Counted from the first letter of the stretch, positions 42,278 to 51,074 are shown. The stretch: 64,000 bases of DNA from Alteromonas hispanica (GCF_010500915.1 NZ_JAAAWP010000002.1:1-64000); one strand, 5' to 3'. The notes: generated by a model from the letters alone, not told the origin. Program-made: numbers and translations.

Positions 42278-43863
42278 TATTTACTCCCTATTTTAGATAC
42301 AGAGGCAACGTGATTAGGCTTCGGTTCTGTGCTTCGTAAAGTGATTGGGTGTATTTTTAGCGTGATTTTGGTGAACCATTCGTCTAGATAAAACCCAGCA
42401 AAGAGTAATTGTTTAAAACGCTTTACTAGTCGATGTTGTGCAAATGTTTGCATTGCAACATGAAGACCGAAGAGGGTAACCAGAAGTCCCGAAATCCAGA
42501 GATCCATAATAGAAAACATGTCTATTGGCGGCGGGTATGCGCTAGTTATGTAATGCTGCGTTAAGCCCTTTACAAAACCGTAGACACTTATTAGCGCAAT
42601 ACTGATAGCAATTAACATATACATTTGTGTTTGATCTGAATTTGCCGTGCGCATGGCTAGAAACGCTGTAAACGCTAAAGCCATTAGAATCCAAGGGCTG
42701 GCAGGGCCTTGGTATTCTGACAAGGAATAACAGACCGCTATAATGAGCGAAGTAATAAATGTCGCATTCAGCCAATCGGCAAACAATGGCGCTCTGTGTG
42801 CGCTTATATCGTGTTCTAAGGTTTCGTATACGGCTGAGCCGGTGTTTAAAAATGCGTAGGCTTTATAGAAAGAGTGGGCAACAAGGTGTATAAGGGCCAG
42901 AGAGTAAAGTCCCATAGCGCACTCGATTAACATCAGACCCATTTGCGATGACGTAGACCATGCTAGACGCACCTTGATGGTAACGCGTGTGGTCATAATA
43001 AGCGCGCTAAAGAAAACACTTAGCCCTGCTACAACCAGCAGTAACCATTGAGCCTGACTGCTTGCTGCTACAAGTGGCGCAAAAGCGAGCAATAAATACC
43101 CACCCAAATTGATTACGCCTGCATGCAACAGGGCGCTCACTGGCGTAGGCGCCTCTACAATGTTGATAAGCCAACCATGGGCAGGAAGTTGTGCACATTT
43201 TAAAAGTGCAGCACCAGCAATCAGACACGCTGCATAGTTAATATAGTCGGCTTGTTTACTTGTGAGTAGCGTGTAGTTATTAAGCTGATAAGTGATTTCA
43301 TCGATATACAGTGTATCGAAGGTGAGAAATAACAAAACAAAAGCGGCAGCCATAAGCAACTCTGAAGAGCGTGCTAAAATAAATTTTTTATGTGCGGCTA
43401 CAATGGCCCTTGAGCGTTCTGGGTAAAGCAGTAATAATTTATGAAGTGATAGGCTTACAGCAAGCCAGCCTGCCCAGAAGATCACTAAATGGTTGGCTAA
43501 AATAGTAATAACGACCGAGGAAAGCGTTAGCTGCATCCATCGTAGAAAGCGCGGATAACAAGCCTCTCCAACTAAGTAATTACGAGAGAAGCGCATAAGA
43601 ATAGTGCCTATGGCAACCACGGTGAATATAACCATGGCTTTCATGGGAGAGATGGATACGAGCATCACACCTGCGTCGGTATTTACAGGCGTTGAAAACC
43701 CGGCAAACAAAGACACCACAAGCAAAAATACACTTCCCAAGATAGCGATTTTTTCAATGCTGAACGTTGAAAAAAAATGCCGTTTGGGGCTAATGAACCA
43801 AGATAATATGGTCCAAAAAAGAGGCAGCGAAATTAGCAACAGTGCGCTGGTATAAGATGACAT
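42277..43863 (-). CDS. dabB: DabB, membrane subunit of the inorganic-carbon transporter
   Basis: The 528-residue protein has about 14 hydrophobic segments and the proton-antiporter core of NuoL/MrpA-type proteins ('PAHGWLINIVEAPTPVSALLHAGVINLGGYLLL'), including the Lys/Glu environment used for cation movement. Next to DabA it is assigned as DabB, not as a respiratory subunit; no nuo or mrp genes are near. A TAAGGAG ribosome site precedes the ATG. The 277-bp AT-rich region upstream should contain the promoter, possibly controlled by the LysR gene at 45118. Confidence 0.92.
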   Translation of the reverse strand: MSSYTSALLLISLPLFWTILSWFISPKRHFFSTFSIEKIAILGSVFLLVVSLFAGFSTPVNTDAGVMLVSISPMKAMVIFTVVAIGTILMRFSRNYLVGEACYPRFLRWMQLTLSSVVITILANHLVIFWAGWLAVSLSLHKLLLLYPERSRAIVAAHKKFILARSSELLMAAAFVLLFLTFDTLYIDEITYQLNNYTLLTSKQADYINYAACLIAGAALLKCAQLPAHGWLINIVEAPTPVSALLHAGVINLGGYLLLAFAPLVAASSQAQWLLLVVAGLSVFFSALIMTTRVTIKVRLAWSTSSQMGLMLIECAMGLYSLALIHLVAHSFYKAYAFLNTGSAVYETLEHDISAHRAPLFADWLNATFITSLIIAVCYSLSEYQGPASPWILMALAFTAFLAMRTANSDQTQMYMLIAISIALISVYGFVKGLTQHYITSAYPPPIDMFSIMDLWISGLLVTLFGLHVAMQTFAQHRLVKRFKQLLFAGFYLDEWFTKITLKIHPITLRSTEPKPNHVASVSKIGSK

Positions 43864-44140
43864 GCTTTACTCCTTATGTGTTTGCTTGAGTAAAGCATGG
43901 TTTTAAACATCTAAAAAATAGATATATTTTTTTTATTAGTTCTATTTTTTATGTTTGTTAAAAAATTAAATTCCTTATTGCGTTGAATTTTATAGTTTAT
44001 ATTTAATTTCAGGTTTTAATGGTTCTATTTTATTAATGTTTAAGTTTTAAAAATTGAATTTTATTTTACTTTTTGCGGGGTAGATCATACTCACCAATAG
44101 CCAACTAAAAACGTATACCACTTATTAAGTACTCAGCAGT

Positions 44141-45106
44141 ATGCAAACAAACACCTCTATTCTTACGTTTCCAAATGATTTACCGCGGGCGGTGAGCCTT
44201 ATTCAAAGTGGCGAATGCGTTGCCGTAAAAACCGAGACTGTATATGGTTTGGCCGCCGATGCGTCGAATGAAAATGCGGTAAAAGCAATATTTAAAGCCA
44301 AAGGACGCCCAGCAAGTAACCCTCTCATTGTTCATATTGCCAGTATTGACGATATGGAGAAGTGGGCCCGAGACATTCCTGAGCGAGCATATCTTTTGGC
44401 AAAGCATTATTGGCCTGGCCCTTTGTCATTGTTACTAAAAAAGCAGCCTTGGGTGAGTGATACGGTAACTGGCGGGCAAGATACTGTTGTGCTACGTATA
44501 CCCTCAAGTGATGACTTTTTAGCTCTAATAGCATCATCTGGGCGCGGACTAGCTGCGCCTTCGGCAAATAAGTATAAATTTATTAGCCCTACTAATGCCG
44601 AGCATGTTTTAGCGTCACTCAATGGAAGAATTTCTGCTGTAGTGGACGGCGGAAAGGCTGAAGTAGGGATTGAATCGACAATAATTGATGTGACAACAGA
44701 CACGCCATTAATACTTAGGCCAGGACCTATCGACCATCACAGTTTGTCAGTAGTGTTAGGGTGCGATGTTAAGTACAAAAATGATGGCGGCGTTACTGTG
44801 CCAGGAAGTGTTTTGCAGCATTACCAGCCAAATACGCCGGTAAAATTACTGTCACGTACAGAACTTGAAAGTAAAACATTCTCTTTTGAAGAAGGGGTGA
44901 TATCTTTTTCGCCCATGTCGCTTTCTGTAATGCAAGATAACCATATTCAGCTACCTTCAACACCAGCCGAGTTTAGTCAAAGTTTTTATGACGCGCTGCA
45001 TCAAATAGATAAAAAAAGGCTGACTTGTGTTTTTATTGAAGCGTTACCCAACACAGATGCTTGGTTGGCGTTAAATAACCGGGTGAGTAGAGTGGCTGCG
45101 AGCTAA
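44141..45106 (+). CDS. L-threonylcarbamoyladenylate synthase, Sua5 type
   Basis: The 321-residue protein has the YrdC/Sua5 domain ('KTETVYGLAADA', 'FKAKGRPASNPLIVHI', 'YWPGPLSLLL', 'APSANKYKFISPTNAEHV', 'IESTIIDVT..LILRPGPI') and the extra C-terminal Sua5 domain (about 215-320; 'PGSVLQHYQPNTPV'). It makes threonylcarbamoyl-AMP for the t6A37 modification of tRNAs. The Sua5 two-domain form differs from the short TsaC of E. coli. It converges with the LysR gene, with a weak terminator between. Confidence 0.92.
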   Translation: MQTNTSILTFPNDLPRAVSLIQSGECVAVKTETVYGLAADASNENAVKAIFKAKGRPASNPLIVHIASIDDMEKWARDIPERAYLLAKHYWPGPLSLLLKKQPWVSDTVTGGQDTVVLRIPSSDDFLALIASSGRGLAAPSANKYKFISPTNAEHVLASLNGRISAVVDGGKAEVGIESTIIDVTTDTPLILRPGPIDHHSLSVVLGCDVKYKNDGGVTVPGSVLQHYQPNTPVKLLSRTELESKTFSFEEGVISFSPMSLSVMQDNHIQLPSTPAEFSQSFYDALHQIDKKRLTCVFIEALPNTDAWLALNNRVSRVAAS

Positions 45107-45127
45107 AGCATCAACGCTTAGCTTTTT
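45101..45127 (+). terminator. Probable terminator of the Sua5 gene
   Basis: AGCTAAAGC pairs with GCTTAGCT (one bulged A), followed by TTTTT. It overlaps the stop codons of both convergent genes. Confidence 0.55.
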
Positions 45128-45999
45128 GTCTGTTCAATAAGCTGTTGAACATGAGGAGAGACCTTCTTTTTAGCCAATGTAACGGCATAAAAATGTTCAT
45201 AAGCATCAGGCAGGCTTTGTTGAATATGTAAAAGCCCGTTGGCAATTTCATCTCGCACGACTACTTCGGGCATAACAGAGAATGCACCACTATCACGAGC
45301 TAGCAGTCGCAGCATTGCCATGTCGTTTGTTTCTGCCTTTATCTTGGGAGTGTATTGAAATTTTGCACAGGCAATACTGAATGCCGAACGAATTTCACTG
45401 TTTTGAGAGGGCAGAACCCAAGTAGCATCGCCGTAACTATTTGGGAACTTACGGGTGCGCTGAGGTTTTGATGGGCCAATAATTTCAATGGCCTGCCGAG
45501 AAACCAGCTCACTATGCCAAATAGCGTTTTGTTGACCTAATTCGACATTATGGTTGGTGAGAATAATGTCGAATTTAAAGCTTGATAATCCATCGAGCAA
45601 GTTTTCTAAACTGCCAGTTTGTAACGAGAATGTGGCGAACTTGTCGTTGATAAGCGGCAGCGTAAAACTCTCAACAAAATTTCGAGACAAATTCGATAAT
45701 ACCCCAATAGAAACATGCCTTAGCTGAGTGGGTAACCCCTTGTTGATAAGGCTTTCTAATTCTTCACCCTTAGAAAATATTTCATCTGCATAGGAGAGTA
45801 CTTGTTTCCCTTCAGGGGTTAAAATTAACGAACGTCCCTTGCGTGTAAGCAACTCAATGCCAAGATGTTGTTGAAACTGCTTTAGCTGAGCAGAAATAGC
45901 CGATTGAGAAAGGTGAATTTCGTTTGCAACCTGGGTTAGATTACCCGTATTCGCGACGCGCCAAAAATAGTACAAATGATGATAGTTCATTCTCGACAC
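45118..45999 (-). CDS. LysR-family regulator, NhaR-like
   Basis: The 293-residue protein starts 'MSRMNYHHLYYFWRVANTGNLTQVANEIHLSQSAISAQLKQFQ', like NhaR ('INYNHLYYFWHV'), giving a winged helix-turn-helix in the first 60 residues and a LysR effector domain after it. It may respond to Na+/H+ or another signal. The DabAB genes upstream at 42277-43863 (same strand, beyond the Sua5 gene) are a candidate target, but it is not adjacent and divergent in the usual LysR arrangement. Target is inference. Confidence 0.85.
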   Translation of the reverse strand: MSRMNYHHLYYFWRVANTGNLTQVANEIHLSQSAISAQLKQFQQHLGIELLTRKGRSLILTPEGKQVLSYADEIFSKGEELESLINKGLPTQLRHVSIGVLSNLSRNFVESFTLPLINDKFATFSLQTGSLENLLDGLSSFKFDIILTNHNVELGQQNAIWHSELVSRQAIEIIGPSKPQRTRKFPNSYGDATWVLPSQNSEIRSAFSIACAKFQYTPKIKAETNDMAMLRLLARDSGAFSVMPEVVVRDEIANGLLHIQQSLPDAYEHFYAVTLAKKKVSPHVQQLIEQTKS

Positions 46000-46140
46000 G
46001 AGGTTATCTCCGCTACTTAATTCATTGTAAATAGTACCTTAATTTACATTAGCTGCACATGCTCTTGTGAGCAGCAGTTCAATAGCATAAAAAATTAGAA
46101 AAATATTATATGAACTAATGTTTGAAGGAGGCAAAAGAAT

Positions 46141-46174
46141 AACCTGCACTCTCATTAACTCTGGTGCAGGTTTT
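46141..46174 (+). repeat. Hairpin between divergent LysR and MscS genes
   Basis: Arms AACCTGCAC (46141-46149) and GTGCAGGTT (46164-46172) with a 14-nt loop, then TTT. This could be a transcription-attenuating leader of the MscS gene or an operator; its position before the gene argues against an ordinary terminator. Confidence 0.5.
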
Positions 46175-46293
46175 GCAGCCTCTTTGTTAGTAATCCGTTG
46201 AATTACCCGTATTTGCTTGGCAAAAGTCAGGCTTCTGCGTTTAAAGCAGCCAGGGTTTATAACGGCTTAAAGCATGAAGAGGAATACAGTTAC

Positions 46294-47379
46294 GTGGATA
46301 TCTCAGCGGGTTTAGATCAAAAACAGCTAGTGGCCGTTGGCGGCTTGCTGTTGGCTGTTGTGGTTCTTTTTTTGATAAAACGCCTTGTTTTGGTGCGCTT
46401 GAAAGAAAAAGCACGTTCTGAAACTAGCAGTATGTCGGGCATGTATCGCGTGCTCGTTTTATCGTTAAACGCCCCCCTAAGCCTAACTATTTGGGTGATA
46501 TTTTTATTGCTCGTAAAAAGCGTTGTATCTGTTTTTCAGTTAGACGACGAACGAACACTTACCATACTCAACGTGGTTATTGAGTCGAGTATTATCATTA
46601 CGCTGTTCCTTTTCCTAGAACGTTTTTCTACTTATTCCCTTCGCCGCTACAAAGACCAATCATCTCTAGTAAAAAATACCAGCGCTATTGCCGGTGGCGC
46701 GCTTCGGGCACTATTAGCTGTGCTAGCTATCCTCATTATTTTAAGCGCTATGGGCGTTTCTATAACGCCCATTGTGGCATCACTAGGAATTACTTCTCTG
46801 GCGGTGGCGCTAGCGCTGCAGCCTACCCTTGAAAACTTCTTTTCGGGTATTCAACTGGTTATGGATAAACCCATACGAATTGGCGACTTTATAGAGCTCG
46901 ACTCGAAAGAGCAGGGTTTTGTAGAAAAAATTGGCTGGCGCTCGACATGGGTAAGAATGCTGCCCAACAATATCGTTATTGTGCCAAACAGCAAGCTGTC
47001 TAATTCAAAGCTGATTAATTATTACTATCCCGAGCGGGAATTATCGGTACCTGTAGAAGTGGGCGTGCATTATAGTTCTGACTTAGAGCACGTAGAAAAA
47101 GTATGTTTAGAAGTAGCCAAACATACCTTGCGTACTCATGAGTACGGAGTAGATACTTACGAGCCGTTTGTGCTTTTTCATACCTTCGATAGTTCGAGTA
47201 TTAACTTAACCGTAATGCTGCGCACTCGTGAATACTTTAACCGCTTCTTTATTAAAAGTGCATTTATTAAATTGCTTAAAAAGCGTTTTGACGAAGAAGG
47301 TATTGTTATTCCGTTTCCTATTGCTGCAATTAACTTTCAGCAAGAGCAGCATCAAGAGCAGAAACATGAGCAGAAATAA
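46294..47379 (+). CDS. Small-conductance mechanosensitive channel (MscS family)
   Basis: The protein has about four hydrophobic segments, then the MscS core: the pore helix 'SAMGVSITPIVASLGITSLAVALALQPTLENFFSGIQLVMDKPIRIGDFIEL' with the glycine/alanine-rich TM3, then a beta domain ('VEKIGWRSTWVRMLPNNIVIVPNSKLSNSKLINYY'). It lets solutes out when the membrane is stretched. I choose GTG at 46294 (361 residues) since GAAGAGGA precedes it. The open frame reaches TTG at 46198 without a ribosome site, just downstream of a hairpin. The C-terminus is a His/Gln/Glu-rich tail. Confidence 0.88.
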   Translation: MDISAGLDQKQLVAVGGLLLAVVVLFLIKRLVLVRLKEKARSETSSMSGMYRVLVLSLNAPLSLTIWVIFLLLVKSVVSVFQLDDERTLTILNVVIESSIIITLFLFLERFSTYSLRRYKDQSSLVKNTSAIAGGALRALLAVLAILIILSAMGVSITPIVASLGITSLAVALALQPTLENFFSGIQLVMDKPIRIGDFIELDSKEQGFVEKIGWRSTWVRMLPNNIVIVPNSKLSNSKLINYYYPERELSVPVEVGVHYSSDLEHVEKVCLEVAKHTLRTHEYGVDTYEPFVLFHTFDSSSINLTVMLRTREYFNRFFIKSAFIKLLKKRFDEEGIVIPFPIAAINFQQEQHQEQKHEQK

Positions 47380-47445
47380 AGTGCTTATCGAGACAGGCGC
47401 ACTTATAGTGAAGTACAAAGCGGTTAGGTTGCCAACATTTCGCTA

Positions 47446-47931
47446 ATGTTTGCTATATCTACAAAGAGACGTATTTTGACGATTAGACTAAATCAGTATG
47501 TGAAGAAAAGAACCGGTGTAGGGCTAGGTGATTCTGACTCTTTGCAAAATATGCTTTCACGCTCGTTAGGGGCCAGCACCTTTGGCAATTTTTGGCGATA
47601 TTGGAACCCGATATGGAGCTACTACTTATCGCTTTATGTCATGCGACCGTTATCAAAGTGGTTACCGCAGTGGCTAGCTATTTTAATGACATTCGCCGTA
47701 AGCGGGGCACTTCACGACCTAGCCGTTACATTGATTAAATGGCACCTTGTATTCTTTTTTACACCGTGGTTTTCAGTAATGGGGGTAGCGGTTTTAGTCA
47801 CAAGTAAGCTGCGTTTCAATTACGCTGGATTTTCATGGGCGATTCGCGCAACTTTTAATTTAGCAATAATAGTCGCGTGTTATTTGCTGACTACGCTAAT
47901 TGATGAAGTGTTCGTTCAGGCTTATAGATGA
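47446..47931 (+). CDS. Short MBOAT-like membrane protein
   Basis: The 161-residue protein has a hydrophilic start and three or four membrane segments. 'FAVSGALHDLAVTLIKW' with H90 resembles the catalytic His region of MBOAT O-acyltransferases, and 'FWRYWNPIWSYYLSLYVMRPL' resembles the 'FWxxWH'-type stretch before it. Full MBOATs are 350-500 residues, so this is either a short C-terminal-like family member or a remnant; the frame is intact. ATG has a poor ribosome site and a TTG 33 bases later is possible. It follows the MscS gene by 66 bp. Function is unproven. Confidence 0.5.
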   Translation: MFAISTKRRILTIRLNQYVKKRTGVGLGDSDSLQNMLSRSLGASTFGNFWRYWNPIWSYYLSLYVMRPLSKWLPQWLAILMTFAVSGALHDLAVTLIKWHLVFFFTPWFSVMGVAVLVTSKLRFNYAGFSWAIRATFNLAIIVACYLLTTLIDEVFVQAYR

Positions 47932-47960
47932 CGGCGTTTACTGAGGTTTGAAACAAAAAA

Positions 47961-48037
47961 TGGTGGCCCCACCCTGACTTGAACAGGGGACCTGCCGATT
48001 ATGAGTCGGATGCTCTAACCAACTGAGCTATGGGGCC
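47961..48037 (-). tRNA. tRNA-Ile (CAU anticodon, lysidine type)
   Basis: Read on the minus strand, the 77-nt gene starts GGCCCCATAGCTCAG and ends in an encoded CCA. Anticodon CAU (complement of 48001-48003) sits in loop CTCATAA. The GGCCCC acceptor and 'CGACTCATAATCG' anticodon arm match E. coli ileX-type tRNA-Ile2 rather than elongator Met, so C34 should be converted to lysidine by TilS to read AUA. Confidence 0.88.
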
Positions 48038-48489
48038 ATTTTGAACGGATTGTCTTGCGCTGCGTTGTTATTGCGGTTATTGACTTAGACTTAATAGCTA
48101 ATCTCTGCGTCCGCAATTCCAAGCGACCGCAAGTATAAGCAGTTTTATTTGGCTTGTCACGCCTTGGCGATAGCTTTATGAATTGTTTGCTTTATTTTTG
48201 TTCACCTTAATAAGGGAGGGCATAAAAATATCCTAAATTTAAGCCAAGGCACTTAAGCCAAGGCACTTAAGTCTAGGTACTTAAGTCTAGGTACTTAGGG
48301 TTAATCTTGAGAGTTGCTAACTAAACTGCCGCTTTAGTTTTTCTTTTATATCCGGTCTTTCTTGACTGCCTCCTGTTAAAGGTGCACAAAGGGAGTACTA
48401 TTGAAATATTTCGCAGGCTTTTTAAACTTTACCCCATCAATACCGTCTACTCATTGTTACGCTCTCATTTACAGGAACAACAGACTCGC
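48038..48489. other. Intergenic region with tRNA promoter side and tandem repeat
   Basis: Between the tRNA and the MbnP-like gene no coding frame is convincing. The tRNA promoter must lie just right of 48038 on the minus strand. The only structured element is the four-unit 14-bp repeat at 48239-48294. The frame of the following gene is open leftward to 48382 but that part does not look translated. Confidence 0.5.
48239..48294. repeat. Tandem repeat, 4 x 14 bp in two types
   Basis: Two identical copies of TTAAGCCAAGGCAC are followed by two identical copies of TTAAGTCTAGGTAC, and a fragment TTAGGG after them. Each pair looks like a recent duplication; the two types differ at 4 of 14 positions. 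Confidence 0.9.
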
Positions 48490-49299
48490 ATGAACACATA
48501 CCTTCGCTCTAGCAATGCACTTGCACTTTTTCTAACTACTATGTTGGCATTAAGCGGCTGTGATATAAGCAAATTCAAAGGGCGAGAGGCTGGCGAAATT
48601 CCCTTTAACTTGGTTGGGGTTGAGAGCGACGCTTGTCCAATTATACTGAGCGCGGCCAATAATAGGTGGAATATCGACTACTTTGGCTTTTATCTTAGCA
48701 ACCCTGAAGTGCGAGTAGATGGAAAGTGGCAGCGAGTAAAATTCAAGCAAAACCACTGGCAAACACCGCAAACAGCGCTGTTGAAATTTCACTCTGCATG
48801 TAGCGAGCCTAGCGACGCAAATAGCAAAATTGTGCTCGATGTTTCTGAGGAGTTATTAAAGCTATCAACAAACCTGCGGTTTACCATGGGCCTTCCATTT
48901 GAACAAAATCATGCAGACGTTAGTGTTCAACCAGTACCTTTGAGTGATGAGTCTATGTTCGCAGACGCACTTAATGGGCATATGTTTTTGAAGTTAGACC
49001 TCTCAAAAGTCAATGATGAAAAAGCAACTTGGTCCTATCATTTAGGTAATGCAGGGTGTGAGTTTTCCAACGACGATGGCAACAAGGTCGAAAAGTGTGC
49101 TTTTACCAATAGGGTGGAATTTATTTTGCCTATGACACAGCTTGATACCGATTTAGATATTGATATTTCTGTGTCGAATATATTTGCTCAAATAGACATT
49201 AATGAATCGCCGGATTGCAAGTTTGCATCTCCTGAATCAGCCCCGTGCGACAAACTAATATACAACCTAGTGAATCGCCCGTGGATTAAGTGGCAGTAA
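48490..49299 (+). CDS. MbnP-like metal-binding lipoprotein
   Basis: From the ATG at 48490 the protein is 269 residues with a lipobox 'LALSGC'. The mature part resembles MbnP: 'FGFYLSNPEV', 'FTMGLPFEQNHADVSVQPVPLSDESMFADALNGHMFLKLDLS', 'WSYHLGNAGCE' and 'NRVEFILP'. MbnP proteins are periplasmic, bind copper, and are usually paired with the dihaem protein MbnH, which oxidises a Trp in them. No MbnH-like gene is in this window. I prefer the ATG at 48490 over the open frame from 48382 as the signal peptide begins there; the ribosome site is moderate. Confidence 0.75.
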   Translation: MNTYLRSSNALALFLTTMLALSGCDISKFKGREAGEIPFNLVGVESDACPIILSAANNRWNIDYFGFYLSNPEVRVDGKWQRVKFKQNHWQTPQTALLKFHSACSEPSDANSKIVLDVSEELLKLSTNLRFTMGLPFEQNHADVSVQPVPLSDESMFADALNGHMFLKLDLSKVNDEKATWSYHLGNAGCEFSNDDGNKVEKCAFTNRVEFILPMTQLDTDLDIDISVSNIFAQIDINESPDCKFASPESAPCDKLIYNLVNRPWIKWQ

Positions 49300-49528
49300 A
49301 TCGCGTTAATGCTCAATTGATATTAATGTGATAGCAGCTGAATATAATATTTTATGAATGGTGATAATTTCGCAATAATTTGCCTGTTTTATTGCTTTTA
49401 TGTTTATACTTTAGTCAAAAGTATGAAATTACTGCTTATGTGCTACGCGTGTAAACAGTGGTAAACTTATAATAATTATTTAACATTGCATTGCCTTATA
49501 CAGCAGGTGCGCTGTCGCGGAGACAAAA

Positions 49529-49858
49529 ATGACAGAAAAAGCCTTTATCACAAGTGGCCGAAACACCATCATTCACAAAATTAGAAAGCTAGATTTACTA
49601 GTGACAAATGGTGATGACAATCCACCAATACTCGTTACTTATAAAGGTATAAAGCAATTCGAAGGAAAAGTACCTGATAACAAGCGTGAAGCCAAAATGA
49701 TGGACATGGAGCTTGTCGATGTAACTACGAGTGACGTTTTTGGCGATGAAAAAACATTGGTATTCATCCAAACGCTAAACGGAAAAGAATACAAAATAGA
49801 CTATTCGAAAATTGGTACGAGTATGTTTATTAAAATCCACCAAGACAGTTTCTTTTGA
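49529..49858 (+). CDS. Conserved-looking small protein of unknown function
   Basis: The 109-residue soluble protein has no motif I recognise. It is mixed charged and predicted beta-rich, with 'ILVTYKGIKQFEGKVPDNKREAKMMDMELVDV' and a C-terminal 'DYSKIGTSMFIKIHQDSFF'. CGGAGA seven bases before the ATG and a strong terminator 25 bp after the stop show a real monocistronic gene. Its codon use is like its neighbours. I can give no function. Confidence 0.7.
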   Translation: MTEKAFITSGRNTIIHKIRKLDLLVTNGDDNPPILVTYKGIKQFEGKVPDNKREAKMMDMELVDVTTSDVFGDEKTLVFIQTLNGKEYKIDYSKIGTSMFIKIHQDSFF

Positions 49859-49883
49859 TCTCCAAAGACTGATTGAAAGTGGC

Positions 49884-49909
49884 AGGCTGGTGAATCCAGC
49901 CTTTTTTTT
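49884..49909 (+). terminator. Intrinsic terminator after the 109-residue gene
   Basis: AGGCTGG-TGAAT-CCAGCCT stem-loop followed by eight T. Confidence 0.9.
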
Positions 49910-49970
49910 GCCTGATATCAAGCTAGGTATCCAAGTAGCCATAAAAACAAGTAAACACTAGGGGAACAGG

Positions 49971-50357
49971 GTGCAAGTAAAAAGTAGGATGATTGGCGGC
50001 GTTATGATTTTACTGTCGTACTATTGCGGCATGTTTTTATCTCATCAGCTGAGCTTGCCCATTCCCGGTCCCTTGCTTGGCTTGGTAATTTTGTTAGCCG
50101 TGTTATTTTTTGTTCCCAACCTCGAAAAATCCACCACACTAGTTGCTTTGCCTTTTCTCAAGCATATGTCGGTATTATTTGTACCTGCAGTGCTTGGCGT
50201 GAGTCTTTACTGGAATGATATTGCATCAAATAGCGTGGCCTTGTTCGTTGCTATTGTGGGCACTACGGCATTGTGTCTTGGGCTAACGGGCTGGTTTGCC
50301 GGTAAATTGATGGGGGAAGGTAATGTTATACGCTCTGACTCGAAAAACCGGCGATAG
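49971..50357 (+). CDS. LrgA/CidA family membrane protein
   Basis: The 128-residue protein has four membrane segments and 'LPIPGPLLGLVILLAVLFF', 'FLKHMSVLFVPAVLGV', as in LrgA/CidA. These small proteins work with LrgB/CidB in cell-lysis control or in pyruvate/glycolate-type transport. It starts with GTG after AGGGGAACAGG. It is 6 bp from the LrgB-like gene. Confidence 0.85.
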   Translation: MQVKSRMIGGVMILLSYYCGMFLSHQLSLPIPGPLLGLVILLAVLFFVPNLEKSTTLVALPFLKHMSVLFVPAVLGVSLYWNDIASNSVALFVAIVGTTALCLGLTGWFAGKLMGEGNVIRSDSKNRR

Positions 50358-50363
50358 CTTAAA

Positions 50364-51074
50364 ATGATAGATGCGTTAGCGAATACTTTTACATTAAGTG
50401 GCTTGTTTTGGGTGTCGGTAACGCTACTTTGCTATTTTGTTAGTCTTAAAGTAAATGTTTATTTTAGTGGGCATCCTGCGTTACATCCCCTTGTGGTCAC
50501 TGCGGCATTAGTGGCACTTCTTCTATTGCTTACGCAGGTGAACGTTCCTCGTTACCAGCAATCCGTTTCCTTTTTGCATTGGCTGTTAGGCCCGGTAACG
50601 GTGGCATTGGCAATACCTATATTCAAGCAATGGCAAAGTTTAAAAAAATACGGGTGGAGGCTGGTTATCAGCATAGCGATTGGCGGCATTATTGCGCCTC
50701 TCACGGCTTGGATTACCCTTTATATTTTAAACACCCCTATAGCGTTACAACTTACTATGTTAGCTAAATCTATTACCACGCCACTTGCCATGGAGGCGAG
50801 TGCGCAAATAGGTGGCATAGCTCCACTTGCAGCTGTGTTTGTGATAGTAACGGGTATTGTCGGCGCTGTGCTGTCTAACACAATGTTTACGTTGTTCAAT
50901 GTGATAAGCCCAGTAGCTCAAGGGATTGCATTAGGAACGGTTGCCCATGCGGTGGGTACCGCCAAAGCTATTCATATGGGAGAGGACGTTGCCGCAATGG
51001 CCACGCTTGGTCTATGCATAAACGGTATTTTTACTGCCTTTGTGTTACCACTAATTTTCAGTATTATGATGTAA
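50364..51074 (+). CDS. LrgB/CidB family membrane protein
   Basis: The 236-residue protein has about seven membrane segments and LrgB motifs 'SITTPLAMEASAQIGGIAPLAAVFVIVTGIVGAVL', 'GTVAHAVGTAKAIHMGEDVAAMATLGLCINGIFTA'. With the LrgA-like protein it forms the standard pair. No LytS/LytR regulator is adjacent; the downstream gene is a REC-CheC protein 236 bp away, which may be unrelated. Confidence 0.88.
   Translation: MIDALANTFTLSGLFWVSVTLLCYFVSLKVNVYFSGHPALHPLVVTAALVALLLLLTQVNVPRYQQSVSFLHWLLGPVTVALAIPIFKQWQSLKKYGWRLVISIAIGGIIAPLTAWITLYILNTPIALQLTMLAKSITTPLAMEASAQIGGIAPLAAVFVIVTGIVGAVLSNTMFTLFNVISPVAQGIALGTVAHAVGTAKAIHMGEDVAAMATLGLCINGIFTAFVLPLIFSIMM

Noticed and set aside
47961-48037. tRNA could be an elongator Met tRNA because of its CAU anticodon.
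   Set aside because: The acceptor stem GGCCCC and the anticodon arm fit the lysidine-modified Ile tRNA better.
47961-48294. Integration (att) site at the tRNA gene.
   Set aside because: No integrase gene and no repeat of the tRNA 3' end were seen in the window.
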